A stretch of 64,000 nucleotides of DNA from Corynebacterium sp. BD556 (lineage in GTDB: Bacteria; Actinomycetota; Actinomycetes; Mycobacteriales; Mycobacteriaceae), in NCBI RefSeq assembly GCF_038452275.1, contig NZ_CP141643.1, forward strand, positions 1,054,001 through 1,118,000. The letters run 5' to 3'. The notes under the pieces were generated by a model. That model did no database searches and was not told the DNA's origin. It saw only the letters and a list, made by a program, of their open reading frames with translations. The position numbers and the translations under genes were made by a program. This document shows, one piece after another, positions 7,219 through 15,961 of the stretch (positions are counted from its first letter, which is position 1; each line of letters begins with the position of its first letter).

Positions 7219-9765
7219 ATGCGCCGCCCGCTTACCTCGACTTACCGCTTGCAGCTTCGCGGCCCGCACGCGGATCCGGCGGGGCGCCGCTTCGGTTTTG
7301 CCGAGGCCGCGGAGCAGATCCCTTATCTGCACAGCCTCGGCATTTCACACCTTTACCTCTCGCCAATTTTCACCTCGGTGAAAGGTTCCAACCATAACTA
7401 CGACGTCACCGACCCCACGGAGGTCAACCCGCAGCTCGGCGGCATTGAGGGTTTTCGCAAGCTAGCCGCCGCGGCACACGAGGCGGGAATGGGAATTATC
7501 CTCGACATTGTCCCCAACCACTTAGGTGTGGAGACTCCCAGCCTGAACTCCTGGTGGTGGGATGTGTTGAAAAACGGCCGCGATTCCGAGTTTGAAACCT
7601 ATTTCGACATTGACTGGCACAAGGACAACGGGGCTGGCGGCAAACTGGGGTTGCCCGTGTTGGGTGCGCCCGGCGCCGAGGATGAATTGGAACTCACCCA
7701 CCTGAGCGATCCTGAAAGCGGCATCGACGAGGATGTGCTGAAGTACCACGAGCATTATTTTCCGCTCGCCCCGGGAAGCTACAACAGTCTTGACGATGAC
7801 CCCCGAATGGTCAGTGCTAGGCAACACTACAAGCTGATGTTTTGGCGCGATGGGGTGATCTCCTACCGCCGCTTTTTCTCTGTCAACGGGCTGGCCGGGA
7901 TCCGCCAGGAAGATCCTTTGGTATTCGAGCATACCCACAGGGTGTTGCGCCAACTTATCGCCGAGGATCTTGTCGACGGGATCCGCGTCGACCACCCGGA
8001 CGGGCTCGCCGACCCTTTCTCTTACCTGCGCCGTTTGCGCGAGCTCATCGGGAAGAAACGGTGGTTGGTGGTGGAAAAAATCCTCGGGGTGACGGAACCT
8101 TTGGATCCGCGCCTGTCAGTCGACGGCACCACAGGCTACGACGCCATGCGCGAGCTCGACGGCGTGTTCATCGACCGCGCCGCAGAGGACGCCCTGAGCA
8201 TGCTTGCGCTGCAGCAGACCGGCTCGACTTGGGATGAGGCTGCCATCCACGCCGCCGAGCAACAACTCAAGCGTGAGGTGGCAGAAAGTGAGCTCGCCGC
8301 GGAAATCAAGCGCTTGACTCGCGCTATCCGCCGCGACAACTTCTCCACCGCAGGCCAGGCAGTCACCGACGAGGAACTTGCAGCCATCGTGATTGAGCTT
8401 GTCGCTTCAATTCCCGTCTACCGCGCTGACTATATTTCCCTTTCCCGGATCACCTCGACGGTGGTGGCGGAGATGGCGCGCCGGTTTCCGTCGCGAAGCG
8501 CGGCTCTCGACGTCATCGCCGCAGCCCTTTTGGCCAACGGTGAGGCAACGACCCGCTTCGCGCAAGTCTGCGGTGCCGTCATGGCTAAGGGTGTGGAAGA
8601 CACCCTGTTTTACCGCGCCTGCCGCCTTGTAGCACTGCAGGAGGTCGGCGGCGCACCGGGCCGCTTCGGTGTCTCCGCAGCCGAGTTTCACCTGCTGCAA
8701 CAAGAACGCGCCACCTTGTGGCCGCGGGCGATGACGTCTTTGTCCACGCACGACACTAAACGCTCCGAAGACACACGCGCCCGAATCCTGGAGATCACGG
8801 AAGTGGCCCAAGACTTCGCGGAGTTGGTGCGCCAGGTTGTCGCCATTGTTCCCCCTCCGAGCCACAGCGCGGGCCATTTTCTGCTGCAGAACTTCCTCGG
8901 CGTGTGGCCCGAAGACGGCGAGATCACCGACGCTTTCGCCGAGCGGCTCCACGCCTACGCGCTCAAAGCCAGCCGCGAAGCCAGCGTGTCTACCACATGG
9001 TTCGACCAGGACCCTGCTTTTGAGAAAGCCATCAGCGATTGGGTCGATGCCCTGCTCTACGGCCCGGCCTCCGGGATGATCACCGACTTTGCGGCCACTT
9101 TGCACCGCGGCGCAGTCCAGGTCTGCCTCGGCCGCAAGGTGCTCCAGCTCGTCGGTGCGGGCGTGCCCGACACCTACCAGGGCCAGGAATTCTTTGACCT
9201 TTCGCTAGTTGACCCCGACAATCGTCGCTTTGTCGACTACACCAACCGCTCCCAACTGCTCGCCCGCTACATGGAGCTCAAAAGCACAAGCCCCACCCCG
9301 CTTGAGGACTTTCTCCGCGAACCCGCGCGGGATTCCGCGGCGCCTTGGCAACTCAGCGATGTCATCGACCGCGCCAAACTTGCGGTCGTGCGCGAAGGAC
9401 TACACCTGCGCCTGGCGTTGCCCGAGGTATTCGCCGCCGGTGAGCACCATGCGGTGTTCGCCGTGGGTGAGGCCGAAAAACACCTCGTGGGCATCGCCCG
9501 CGGAACAGGCGAAAGCCACGGCTCGCACGGCGTGGCAGTTATCGGGCTTGCCACCCGTTTGCCCCTGCACCTTGAGCGCCGCGGCGGGTGGGGCGTGACA
9601 ACCATCACCCTGCCGGAGGGCACGTGGGTTGATGTGCTCAGCGGGCGCCGTTTTGAAGGGGAGGCTCGGGCGGCGGAAATCTTCGCCGTTTTGCCGACAG
9701 CTCTGTTAGTCGCTGAACGCTTCGCCCGTGGTGGCGGCGAGAAAGTATTCTCACCGGGGAAATGA
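7219..9765 (+). CDS. treY: Maltooligosyl trehalose synthase TreY (GH13)
   Basis: An 848-residue intramolecular transglucosidase that turns the reducing-end alpha-1,4 bond of maltodextrins into an alpha,alpha-1,1 bond, the first step of the TreYZ trehalose route. GH13 motifs are clear: DIVPNHLG, DGIRVDHPDG (nucleophile Asp), VVEKILG (acid/base Glu) and SLSTHDTKRSED (third Asp). Length is normal. AAAGGAC precedes the ATG. The stop overlaps the start of the alarmone synthetase gene in ATGA, implying translational coupling. TreZ lies 2.4 kb downstream on the same strand but is not contiguous. Confidence 0.96.
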   Translation: MRRPLTSTYRLQLRGPHADPAGRRFGFAEAAEQIPYLHSLGISHLYLSPIFTSVKGSNHNYDVTDPTEVNPQLGGIEGFRKLAAAAHEAGMGIILDIVPNHLGVETPSLNSWWWDVLKNGRDSEFETYFDIDWHKDNGAGGKLGLPVLGAPGAEDELELTHLSDPESGIDEDVLKYHEHYFPLAPGSYNSLDDDPRMVSARQHYKLMFWRDGVISYRRFFSVNGLAGIRQEDPLVFEHTHRVLRQLIAEDLVDGIRVDHPDGLADPFSYLRRLRELIGKKRWLVVEKILGVTEPLDPRLSVDGTTGYDAMRELDGVFIDRAAEDALSMLALQQTGSTWDEAAIHAAEQQLKREVAESELAAEIKRLTRAIRRDNFSTAGQAVTDEELAAIVIELVASIPVYRADYISLSRITSTVVAEMARRFPSRSAALDVIAAALLANGEATTRFAQVCGAVMAKGVEDTLFYRACRLVALQEVGGAPGRFGVSAAEFHLLQQERATLWPRAMTSLSTHDTKRSEDTRARILEITEVAQDFAELVRQVVAIVPPPSHSAGHFLLQNFLGVWPEDGEITDAFAERLHAYALKASREASVSTTWFDQDPAFEKAISDWVDALLYGPASGMITDFAATLHRGAVQVCLGRKVLQLVGAGVPDTYQGQEFFDLSLVDPDNRRFVDYTNRSQLLARYMELKSTSPTPLEDFLREPARDSAAPWQLSDVIDRAKLAVVREGLHLRLALPEVFAAGEHHAVFAVGEAEKHLVGIARGTGESHGSHGVAVIGLATRLPLHLERRGGWGVTTITLPEGTWVDVLSGRRFEGEARAAEIFAVLPTALLVAERFARGGGEKVFSPGK

Positions 9766-10823
9766 AAAGCGAGCACAGCAAGAAAAACCCCGCTGACAAG
9801 CGGGAGGAGCAAACACACGAGAAGAAAGTTCCCGATGCCGTCATTGCGCGCCTCGGCTCGACGTATTTCTCGTGGCTCAATGCTCACCCGGGTGTGCGCA
9901 CCACCTTCGAGCAGGTGCTCACGGAGCTGCTTAGCGATGCCGGCGTGAACTTTGACCGAGTCGATGTGCGCATCAAATCGTGGCCCTCACTCAAATCCAA
10001 AGCCCGCAAAATTCGCGATGGAGAACCTGTCTACCCTGACCCCTGGTACGACATCCGCGATGTCATCGGTGCACGCATCACTGTGCTGCACTCTACGCAA
10101 ATCCCCGCGGTGATGGATCTTCTCGCCGAGGCTTTCGAGGTTCTGCGCAGCGTGGACAAGGCGCAGGAGACGCGCATTTCCGGCACCTTCGGCTACGGAT
10201 CACACCACCTGGTGCTGCGAGTGACCGAGGCGTCCGAGAGCTTGGAGGAGTACGCGGGTACCGTCTTCGAGGTGCAGATCCGCACCGTGCTGCAACATGC
10301 ATGGGCAGAGTTTGAGCACGATATCCGCTACAAACGCGCAGGCGGCAGTGCAGACCCGGAGGTCGATCGCGCTTTTGCATTAGCCGCCGGGTTGATTGAG
10401 CTTGCAGACCAGCAGTTCGACCAGATCGCTAGTGTCACCCAACCGCAGCAGAAATTGGACCGCGACACCGACGCGGAGCTCACCCCGGAGACGCTTCCCG
10501 GTGTGCTCACTGTCCTTTTGGGCAGCCGCTTTCCAGTCTCGCGGATGGAGGACTACCGCTTCTTGCTGGAACTTTTGCGTGCCCACGGCGTGGAAAAAGT
10601 CTCAGCTCTAGCGGAGCTGACCAACGATGCCGACCTCAACGCCGTCTCGGGTACGTTGCAGTACGCTTTCGCCCCTGGCCAGGTTCGCATCGTCGATGAT
10701 TTGTTGCTCAACCGTTTTGGGGCGGAGCACATCGAGCGCACGGTGGAGTCTGGCAACCGCCCGAAGTTGCGCCGCAGCCGTTTGACAAAGCGGTTGGCGG
10801 CACTGCGTGCAGGGCGCGGCTAG
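9762..10823 (+). CDS. relS: RelA/SpoT-domain (p)ppGpp synthetase (RelS-type small alarmone synthetase)
   Basis: A 353-residue alarmone synthetase without HD hydrolase, TGS or ACT domains. The nucleotidyltransferase core (about residues 55-200) keeps the family residues: R-x-K...S...K in VRIKSWPSLKSK, Asp in DIRDVIGAR, Y-x-S-x-H in GYGSHH, and EVQIRT...EFEHDIRYK. It transfers pyrophosphate from ATP to GDP or GTP. The C-terminal 140 residues are helical. The ATG overlaps the treY stop by 4 nt. C. glutamicum has relS beside treY, so the symbol follows that synteny. It abuts the convergent S4 gene. Confidence 0.85.
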   Translation: MKSEHSKKNPADKREEQTHEKKVPDAVIARLGSTYFSWLNAHPGVRTTFEQVLTELLSDAGVNFDRVDVRIKSWPSLKSKARKIRDGEPVYPDPWYDIRDVIGARITVLHSTQIPAVMDLLAEAFEVLRSVDKAQETRISGTFGYGSHHLVLRVTEASESLEEYAGTVFEVQIRTVLQHAWAEFEHDIRYKRAGGSADPEVDRAFALAAGLIELADQQFDQIASVTQPQQKLDRDTDAELTPETLPGVLTVLLGSRFPVSRMEDYRFLLELLRAHGVEKVSALAELTNDADLNAVSGTLQYAFAPGQVRIVDDLLLNRFGAEHIERTVESGNRPKLRRSRLTKRLAALRAGRG

Positions 10824-11204
10824 TCAATGGTGTCCACGGAGCCGGTCAAGTGCGCGGCGGTCTTTCTTCGTCGGTCTGCCCGCGCCACGCTCACGCACTG
10901 GCATGCTTGCCAGCACTTCGCGTGGCGGCGGTGGCGGGGATTTGTCGATGTAGAGGGTGCGCGCCACGGGTGCCCCGACGCGCTTTTTCACGGTCCCGGT
11001 GACTTCGAAGATGTAATTGTGGTGGTTTTTCCACACGCGCACTTCGTCGCCGGGGACGACTTCGGCGGAGGGTTTGACAGCCTGCCCATTGAGCTTGGCG
11101 TGCCCGGCTCGTACAGCCGCGGCGGATTGGGACCGCGTTTTGAAGATCCGCGCCGCCCACAGCCACACGTCGATGCGGACGGCGTCTCCTTCGCTTTGCG
11201 CCAC
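10824..11204 (-). CDS. S4-domain RNA-binding protein (Hsp15 family)
   Basis: A 126-residue protein with an N-terminal S4 RNA-binding domain (RIDVWLWAARIFKTRS...AGHAKLNGQAVKPS) and a basic tail (GRPTKKDRRALDRLRG). E. coli Hsp15 binds stalled 50S subunits carrying nascent chains, and a similar ribosome-rescue role is plausible here. The start is GTG, two bases after the stop of the preceding small membrane protein gene, which indicates coupling. The stop codon abuts the convergent relS stop. Confidence 0.85.
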   Translation of the reverse strand: MAQSEGDAVRIDVWLWAARIFKTRSQSAAAVRAGHAKLNGQAVKPSAEVVPGDEVRVWKNHHNYIFEVTGTVKKRVGAPVARTLYIDKSPPPPPREVLASMPVRERGAGRPTKKDRRALDRLRGHH

Positions 11205-11206
11205 GT

Positions 11207-11440
11207 CTAAAACTGGTCTTTGTGGTTGATGATCCTTTGGACTTTGTTGTAGTTGGCAAAGCCTCCAACGACTGCAATGATAAATCCGATGATGAGCAGC
11301 CCAAAGGATTGCGTGATAAGTGCCATGGCGATGCCGCCGGCGACACCGCCGCCAGCCCAGAGCACGGCGTTGCGGGAGTAGCGGCGCACGGCCTGCTTGC
11401 GCTGCTCGATCGGGTTGTTCGGACGCGGCTGAAGTGTCAT
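11207..11440 (-). CDS. Small two-helix membrane protein
   Basis: A 77-residue protein with two membrane helices (about 25-42 and 46-65) and a basic C-terminus. The start was taken as the ATG at 11440, since the longer frame would run into the upstream IMPACT gene. No family was recognised. It is the middle member of a three-gene minus-strand group: IMPACT protein, this gene, S4 protein. Confidence 0.6.
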   Translation of the reverse strand: MTLQPRPNNPIEQRKQAVRRYSRNAVLWAGGGVAGGIAMALITQSFGLLIIGFIIAVVGGFANYNKVQRIINHKDQF

Positions 11441-11450
11441 GCCTTTCACT

Positions 11451-12122
11451 TTAGCGCGTGGGATTTTCCACCCAGGTGTAACCGGGGCCGTTGGGTTGTC
11501 GCAGCGTGGCGCTGCCGTGGGTGGCGGCGGCGAGTGTGGCCTCAACGTGGTTGCGTTCTTCGGGGTTGAAGGCGAGGGTGTAGCGGGCCATGGAGGCGTA
11601 GTCGACGTCTACGACCTCGATGCCGGCAGCGCGCAGCTCGGCTTCGATGCGGCCGGCGTGTGCATGCGGCAGGTCCACCACCCCGAGGGCTTTAATGCTG
11701 CGACGTACACGGTGGACCTTGCCAAGTGCCGCGCTGACCGCTTCGCCGTAGGCGCTTACTAGGCCGCCGGTGCCTAGTTTGACGCCCCCGAAGTAGCGGA
11801 TGACTACGGCGCATACGTCGACTAGGCCGGAGCCTTTGAGAACTTCCAGCATGGGTCGGCCCGCTGTTCCGGCGGGTTCCCCGTCGTCGGAGGAGCGCTC
11901 GACGGGTTGGGCGTTATCGACGTGGTAAATGTAGGCCGAGCAGTGGTGGCGGGCATCGGGGAATTCTTGGCGCGCTGAGGCGATGAGGGCGCGGGCGTCT
12001 GTTTCGGATTGGACTCGTCCGAGCCTGGTGATGAAGCGGGAGCGCTTGATCTCCAATTCGTGGTGGACTACTTCCCCGGCGGCGGGGCACTGGTAGGTTT
12101 CGGGTGTTCGAGGTGCGGGCAT
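11451..12122 (-). CDS. IMPACT/YigZ family protein (UPF0029)
   Basis: A 223-residue protein with both YigZ signatures: SDDGEPAGTAGRPML and IRYFGGVKLGTGGL, in an N-terminal IMPACT domain plus a C-terminal alpha/beta domain. IMPACT proteins are linked to translation control, but the bacterial role is unsettled. The frame also contains an ATG at 12134. That codon overlaps a perfect -10 box (TAAAAT, 12133-12138), so the transcript probably begins just before the ATG at 12122, which I chose. It is divergent from treZ. Confidence 0.85.
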   Translation of the reverse strand: MPAPRTPETYQCPAAGEVVHHELEIKRSRFITRLGRVQSETDARALIASARQEFPDARHHCSAYIYHVDNAQPVERSSDDGEPAGTAGRPMLEVLKGSGLVDVCAVVIRYFGGVKLGTGGLVSAYGEAVSAALGKVHRVRRSIKALGVVDLPHAHAGRIEAELRAAGIEVVDVDYASMARYTLAFNPEERNHVEATLAAATHGSATLRQPNGPGYTWVENPTR

Positions 12123-12132
12123 AGTGGTGCCC

Positions 12133-12138
12133 ATTTTA
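12133..12138 (-). promoter_or_regulatory. -10 box (TAAAAT) of the IMPACT gene
   Basis: TAAAAT on the minus strand fully matches TAnAnT and is followed after 10 nt by the ATG at 12122. This predicts a leader of only a few bases and excludes the upstream ATG at 12134 as a start. Confidence 0.45.
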
Positions 12139-12174
12139 GGTGTCGTGTGCGTAGCGTTAATCCTCGCGCTTTCC

Positions 12175-12180
12175 TACAGT
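12175..12180 (+). promoter_or_regulatory. -10 box (TACAGT) of leaderless treZ
   Basis: TACAGT fully matches TAnAnT and lies exactly 7 nt before the ATG at 12188. There is no Shine-Dalgarno sequence. This selects the ATG over the GTG at 12179, which overlaps the box. Confidence 0.5.
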
Positions 12181-12187
12181 GGCGAGT

Positions 12188-13927
12188 ATGTTTGCTCCAG
12201 CACAGTTCGAAGTGTGGGCTCCTTATGCGCAGCGCGTGCACCTTATCCTCGACGGTGAAGAGGTTGCGCTGGTGCGCGATACTGCCCGCCCCGGTTGGTG
12301 GTTCGCTGCTAATGTGCGTCCCCGGCCGGGGCAGCGTTACGCTTTTTCGCTTTTCGACGGCACCTCGTGGACGCCTCACCTTCCCGACCCGCGTACTCGC
12401 CGCCAGCCTGAGGGTGTGCATGGTACCTCGGAGGTGATTTTTGATGATTTCGTGTGGAGTGATGGTGCGTGGCGGGGCCGGCCGTTTAAAGGTCAGGTGA
12501 TCTACGAGCTGCACGTGGGGACGTTTACGCACAAAGGTACTTTTGCTGGGGTTGTGGACAAGCTTGATTATCTCGTGGAGCTGGGGGTGACGGCGATCCA
12601 GTTGATGCCTGTGCAGCCTTTCGGCGGCGAGCGTAATTGGGGCTATGACGGGGTGGACTGGTTGTGCGTTCACGAGGCTTACGGTGGGCCGCAGGGGTTA
12701 AAAGAGCTTGTCGACGCCGCCCACAATCACAACATCGCCATATTCCTTGACGTGGTCTACAACCATTTCGGCCCTGACGGTAATTACACTGGCTTTTTCG
12801 GCCCCTACACCACCTCCGGCCACACCGGTTGGGGTGACGTGGTGAACTTGTCGGGCCCGGGCAGCGACGAGGTGCGCGACTATATCTGTGATGCGGTGCG
12901 CCAGTGGCTCGGCGAGTTCCACATCGATGGGTTGCGTCTGGACGCGGTCCACGCTTTTGATGATCGGCTGGCCTATTCCATCATGGAAGATATTCGAGTT
13001 GTCGCCGCCGACATCGAGGCCGCTACCGGCATCCCGCGCCACATCATCGCGGAGTCTGACCTGAATGATCCGCGGATCATCACCGAACCCGCGCGTGGCG
13101 GTTACGGGCTGACGGCCCAGTGGCTCGACGACGTCCACCATGGCGTACACGCTATGGTCAGCGGGGAGATCCACGGCTACTACAGTGACTACGCAGCGAT
13201 GGAGATTTTGGCGGACACCCTGGCCCACGGCTACCGTTTCCGCGGTGGGTACTCGGCTTTCCGCGGCAGGCGCCATGGTCGGGCACTCGACCTTTCTCAC
13301 ACTGCGCCCTGGCGGCTGGTTACCTACACCACTACGCACGATCAGACGGGCAACAGGGCGGCGGGTGATAGGCCGTCGCAAAGCTTGACTTTCGGGCAGC
13401 TCGCGCTGAAGGCCGCGGTGATTTTCTTCTGCCCTTTCACCCCGATGCTTTTCATGGGCGAGGAATTCGCCGCGCGCAGCCCTTTTCCTTTCTTCATCTC
13501 GCACTCAGATGAGGGGCTCAACCGCATGACGCGCGAGGGAAGGCTGCGCGAATTTTCCCGGATGGGTTGGGATTGCGCCGAGATTCCGGACCCCGCCGCC
13601 ATGTCAACTTTTCTCAGCGCGCGCCTCGACTGGGGTTTCGCACCTGAGCAAAAGCGCATGCTCGATGTCTACCGACGTTTCATCGCGCTGCGCCGCGAGC
13701 TGCGTCTCGACCGTGATGACCTGCGCGAGCTCAAAGTCTTGCACGGCGAAAAATGGCTGGTGGCGGGGTATGAGGATGTGGTGCTCGCCGCGAACTTCTC
13801 CGCCGAAGTACTCAGCGTGCCTGCTGGTGGAGAGATGGTCTACGGCATTGGGGTCGACAAGGTGGAAGCGGCAGAATGCGTGCTGGGGCCGTGGGGTTTT
13901 GCGGTGCTGGCTAATTCGAGACGATGA
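12188..13927 (+). CDS. treZ: Malto-oligosyltrehalose trehalohydrolase TreZ (GH13)
   Basis: A 579-residue enzyme that cleaves the alpha-1,4 bond next to the terminal trehalosyl unit made by TreY and releases trehalose. An N-terminal beta-sandwich (about 1-90) precedes the barrel, with nucleophile Asp in GLRLDAVHAF, acid/base Glu in IIAESDLNDPR and the third Asp in TTHDQTGNRA. The last 17 bp overlap the convergent ilvA stop region. In mycolate-bearing bacteria trehalose is both osmoprotectant and mycolate carrier, which gives treYZ a cell-wall link. Confidence 0.95.
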   Translation: MFAPAQFEVWAPYAQRVHLILDGEEVALVRDTARPGWWFAANVRPRPGQRYAFSLFDGTSWTPHLPDPRTRRQPEGVHGTSEVIFDDFVWSDGAWRGRPFKGQVIYELHVGTFTHKGTFAGVVDKLDYLVELGVTAIQLMPVQPFGGERNWGYDGVDWLCVHEAYGGPQGLKELVDAAHNHNIAIFLDVVYNHFGPDGNYTGFFGPYTTSGHTGWGDVVNLSGPGSDEVRDYICDAVRQWLGEFHIDGLRLDAVHAFDDRLAYSIMEDIRVVAADIEAATGIPRHIIAESDLNDPRIITEPARGGYGLTAQWLDDVHHGVHAMVSGEIHGYYSDYAAMEILADTLAHGYRFRGGYSAFRGRRHGRALDLSHTAPWRLVTYTTTHDQTGNRAAGDRPSQSLTFGQLALKAAVIFFCPFTPMLFMGEEFAARSPFPFFISHSDEGLNRMTREGRLREFSRMGWDCAEIPDPAAMSTFLSARLDWGFAPEQKRMLDVYRRFIALRRELRLDRDDLRELKVLHGEKWLVAGYEDVVLAANFSAEVLSVPAGGEMVYGIGVDKVEAAECVLGPWGFAVLANSRR

Positions 13928-15230
13928 ACTCGTACTCATCGGTGCCCGGCAAAAGGCGCCGACACTCAATTGGAGAGTCATCCATCCGCTCCAAAAGCGG
14001 CACGAGGTCCGCGGCGCGGCTGAGCTCCAGGCCCACCAGCGCCACACCGGTTTCGCGGTTGTTCTTCTTCAGGTACTCGAACAACACTATGTCATCATCT
14101 TCGCCCAAGATGTCTGTGAGGAAGGCACGCAACTGCCCTGGCTCCTGCGGAAAGCTCACCAAGAAGTAGTGTTTCAGGCCGCGGTGGACAAGGGAGCGCT
14201 CCATCACCTCGGCGTAGCGCAACACGTCGTTGTTGCCGCCGGAGATCACGCACACCACGGTGCTGCCCGGGGCTAAGTCGACGCCGCGCAATCCCGCCAC
14301 CGACAACGCGCCAGCAGGCTCGGCGATGATGCCCTCGTTTTGGTACAAGGCCAGCATCTCGGTACACACCTCGCCTTCCTCGCTGGTAATCAAGTGGATG
14401 CGGCCGAGGTTGCGCTCAATGATCTCGTAAGGGTAAGCGCCGGCCCGTTTGACAGCCGCTCCGTCGACGAAAGGGTCGATCGTGCTTAAGGTGATGGGTC
14501 CGCCGTGCGCGACAGCCGCGATCATCGACGCCGCCCCCGCGGGCTCCACAGCAACGATTGAGGTCAGCGGGGACATGTCCGCCAAGTACGAGGTGATGCC
14601 TGCCGCCAAACCACCCCCGCCGACGGGGACGAGGATGCTGTCGAGCTGGCGGCCAAGGCCTGTGAGCTGGGCGAGGATCTCAGCGGCGACGGTTCCTTGC
14701 CCGATGACGGTTTCGCGGGCGTCGAATGGTTCGACGACGGTCGCGCCGCGCTCGGCGGCGTCAATACGCGCGGCCTCAGCCGCCTCGTCGAAGGTGTTGC
14801 CGACAACGACCAATTCGATGTTGTCACCGCCGTGAACAAGGATGCGGTCGCGTTTTTGTTTCGGAGTGGGTTTGGGAACGAAGATTTTGCCTTGGATGCC
14901 CATTGCGCGGCAGGCGTAGGCCACTCCCTGGGCGTGGTTGCCTGCCGACGCCGCCACCACACCGGCGTCTTTCTCTTGCCTCGTCAAAGACGCAATGTTG
15001 TAGTAGGCGCCGCGGATCTTATACGAGCGCACATCTTGGAGGTCTTCGCGTTTGAGGTAAACCTCGTAGCCGTACTGCTGCGACAGCCGCGGGCAATACT
15101 GCAAGGGAGTAGGTTCAATAACCGCCGAAATCTTCGCTTGAGCAGCCTGAATATCCGCCGCGTGCACCAAGGCGCTGCCTTGGGGCGTCGGCGTTGTGTC
15201 CTGCGTTGATGTCGGGGGTGTCTGACTCAT
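13911..15230 (-). CDS. ilvA: Threonine dehydratase IlvA
   Basis: A 439-residue PLP enzyme converting threonine to 2-oxobutanoate, the first committed step of isoleucine synthesis. The PLP lysine is in VRSYKIRGAYYN, with the phosphate-binding loop around VPVGGGGLAAG. A C-terminal ACT-like regulatory domain (about 350-439, KHYFLVSFPQEPGQL) suggests feedback control by isoleucine. The open frame extends 47 codons upstream, but the ATG at 15230 follows TAGACT by 8 nt (leaderless) and gives the usual corynebacterial length. It converges on treZ with a 17-bp overlap. Confidence 0.95.
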   Translation of the reverse strand: MSQTPPTSTQDTTPTPQGSALVHAADIQAAQAKISAVIEPTPLQYCPRLSQQYGYEVYLKREDLQDVRSYKIRGAYYNIASLTRQEKDAGVVAASAGNHAQGVAYACRAMGIQGKIFVPKPTPKQKRDRILVHGGDNIELVVVGNTFDEAAEAARIDAAERGATVVEPFDARETVIGQGTVAAEILAQLTGLGRQLDSILVPVGGGGLAAGITSYLADMSPLTSIVAVEPAGAASMIAAVAHGGPITLSTIDPFVDGAAVKRAGAYPYEIIERNLGRIHLITSEEGEVCTEMLALYQNEGIIAEPAGALSVAGLRGVDLAPGSTVVCVISGGNNDVLRYAEVMERSLVHRGLKHYFLVSFPQEPGQLRAFLTDILGEDDDIVLFEYLKKNNRETGVALVGLELSRAADLVPLLERMDDSPIECRRLLPGTDEYEFIVSN

Positions 15231-15238
15231 GCTGAATG

Positions 15239-15244
15239 AGTCTA
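15239..15244 (-). promoter_or_regulatory. -10 box (TAGACT) of leaderless ilvA
   Basis: TAGACT on the minus strand fully matches TAnAnT and lies 8 nt before the ilvA ATG. No ribosome-binding site is visible. Confidence 0.45.
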
Positions 15245-15830
15245 GCCCTGTTACTACGGAAAGTCGGACGTAAGCTGCCCCGCTTTGCAACGCGGCGATG
15301 TGCCTTCCCCGCGGCGTCCACCTTCCCGCTGCGCTTCGTGTTTTTCCACGACGTTGGAAAAGAATAGCCAACTTTGCATCTCGCTTACGCGCAATGCGTC
15401 CTTCTCACGCCGCACTACCCCGTCAAGCTTGCCTACTTCCCCGTTGCCGCTAGCGATGATCTTGGCAACTCCCCGCCGCCGGGGCCAGACTTTCACCCAA
15501 AACAATCACCTTCTTTTTAGGCTCACCGCGCTACAGCGCTGCGCAGGGCTCTAGGTGCGTGGCACGCTGACTGCTTAAGCGGTCGCATGGTTCATCTTTG
15601 CCCCCCTTTTTTCCTTTTCACCCTCCCCCGGCACCCCCGCTGGCACCGGCCCGAAAAATAACTACCTTCGGCGTGTTAGACCGTGTCTGTGGGTGCGCAC
15701 ACAGGCATTGTTGTCCTGATCTACCTGCACGGTTAGCTTTTGGCTCAGGTGGATAACACCGTCAGCACACGGCCAGCGCCGCTCGTGAGATAGGACATTG
15801 GTGAACATCCTAAGCCCCATGTGGTTTTCT
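15245..15830. other. Sparse intergenic region, no confident gene
   Basis: About 590 bp between ilvA and a small Cys-rich ORF. Two overlapping antiparallel ORFs of 83 and 89 codons (15254-15505 minus, 15285-15554 plus) have no recognisable family and no good ribosome-binding site. Around 15680-15700 a GTGCGCAC-centred imperfect palindrome is visible. The stretch may carry the promoter and leader for the genes at 15842 and 15962. No RNA family was recognised. Confidence 0.4.
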
Positions 15831-15841
15831 AAGGAGAATCA

Positions 15842-15949
15842 TTGGCTCAAATGAAGTACCATGTATGCTCGGAGTGCTTCCGTTTCTTTTTCACATTTGG
15901 TGCACTTACTTGCCAGCAGGGTGTACGGTGTCACCGAGTCAATTCTTAA
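15842..15949 (+). CDS. Putative 35-residue Cys-rich small ORF / leader peptide
   Basis: A short frame with a strong ribosome-binding site (AAGGAG at 15831-15836, 5 nt before a TTG; an in-frame ATG follows at 15851). The peptide has four cysteines in the order C-x2-C-x11-C-x5-C and an aromatic stretch CFRFFFTF. Its TAA stop overlaps the AAGGAG of the next gene, the layout of translationally coupled leaders. It could be a genuine microprotein, a regulatory leader peptide or chance. The sequence alone does not decide. Confidence 0.4.
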   Translation: MAQMKYHVCSECFRFFFTFGALTCQQGVRCHRVNS

Positions 15950-15961
15950 GGAGTCCTACTC

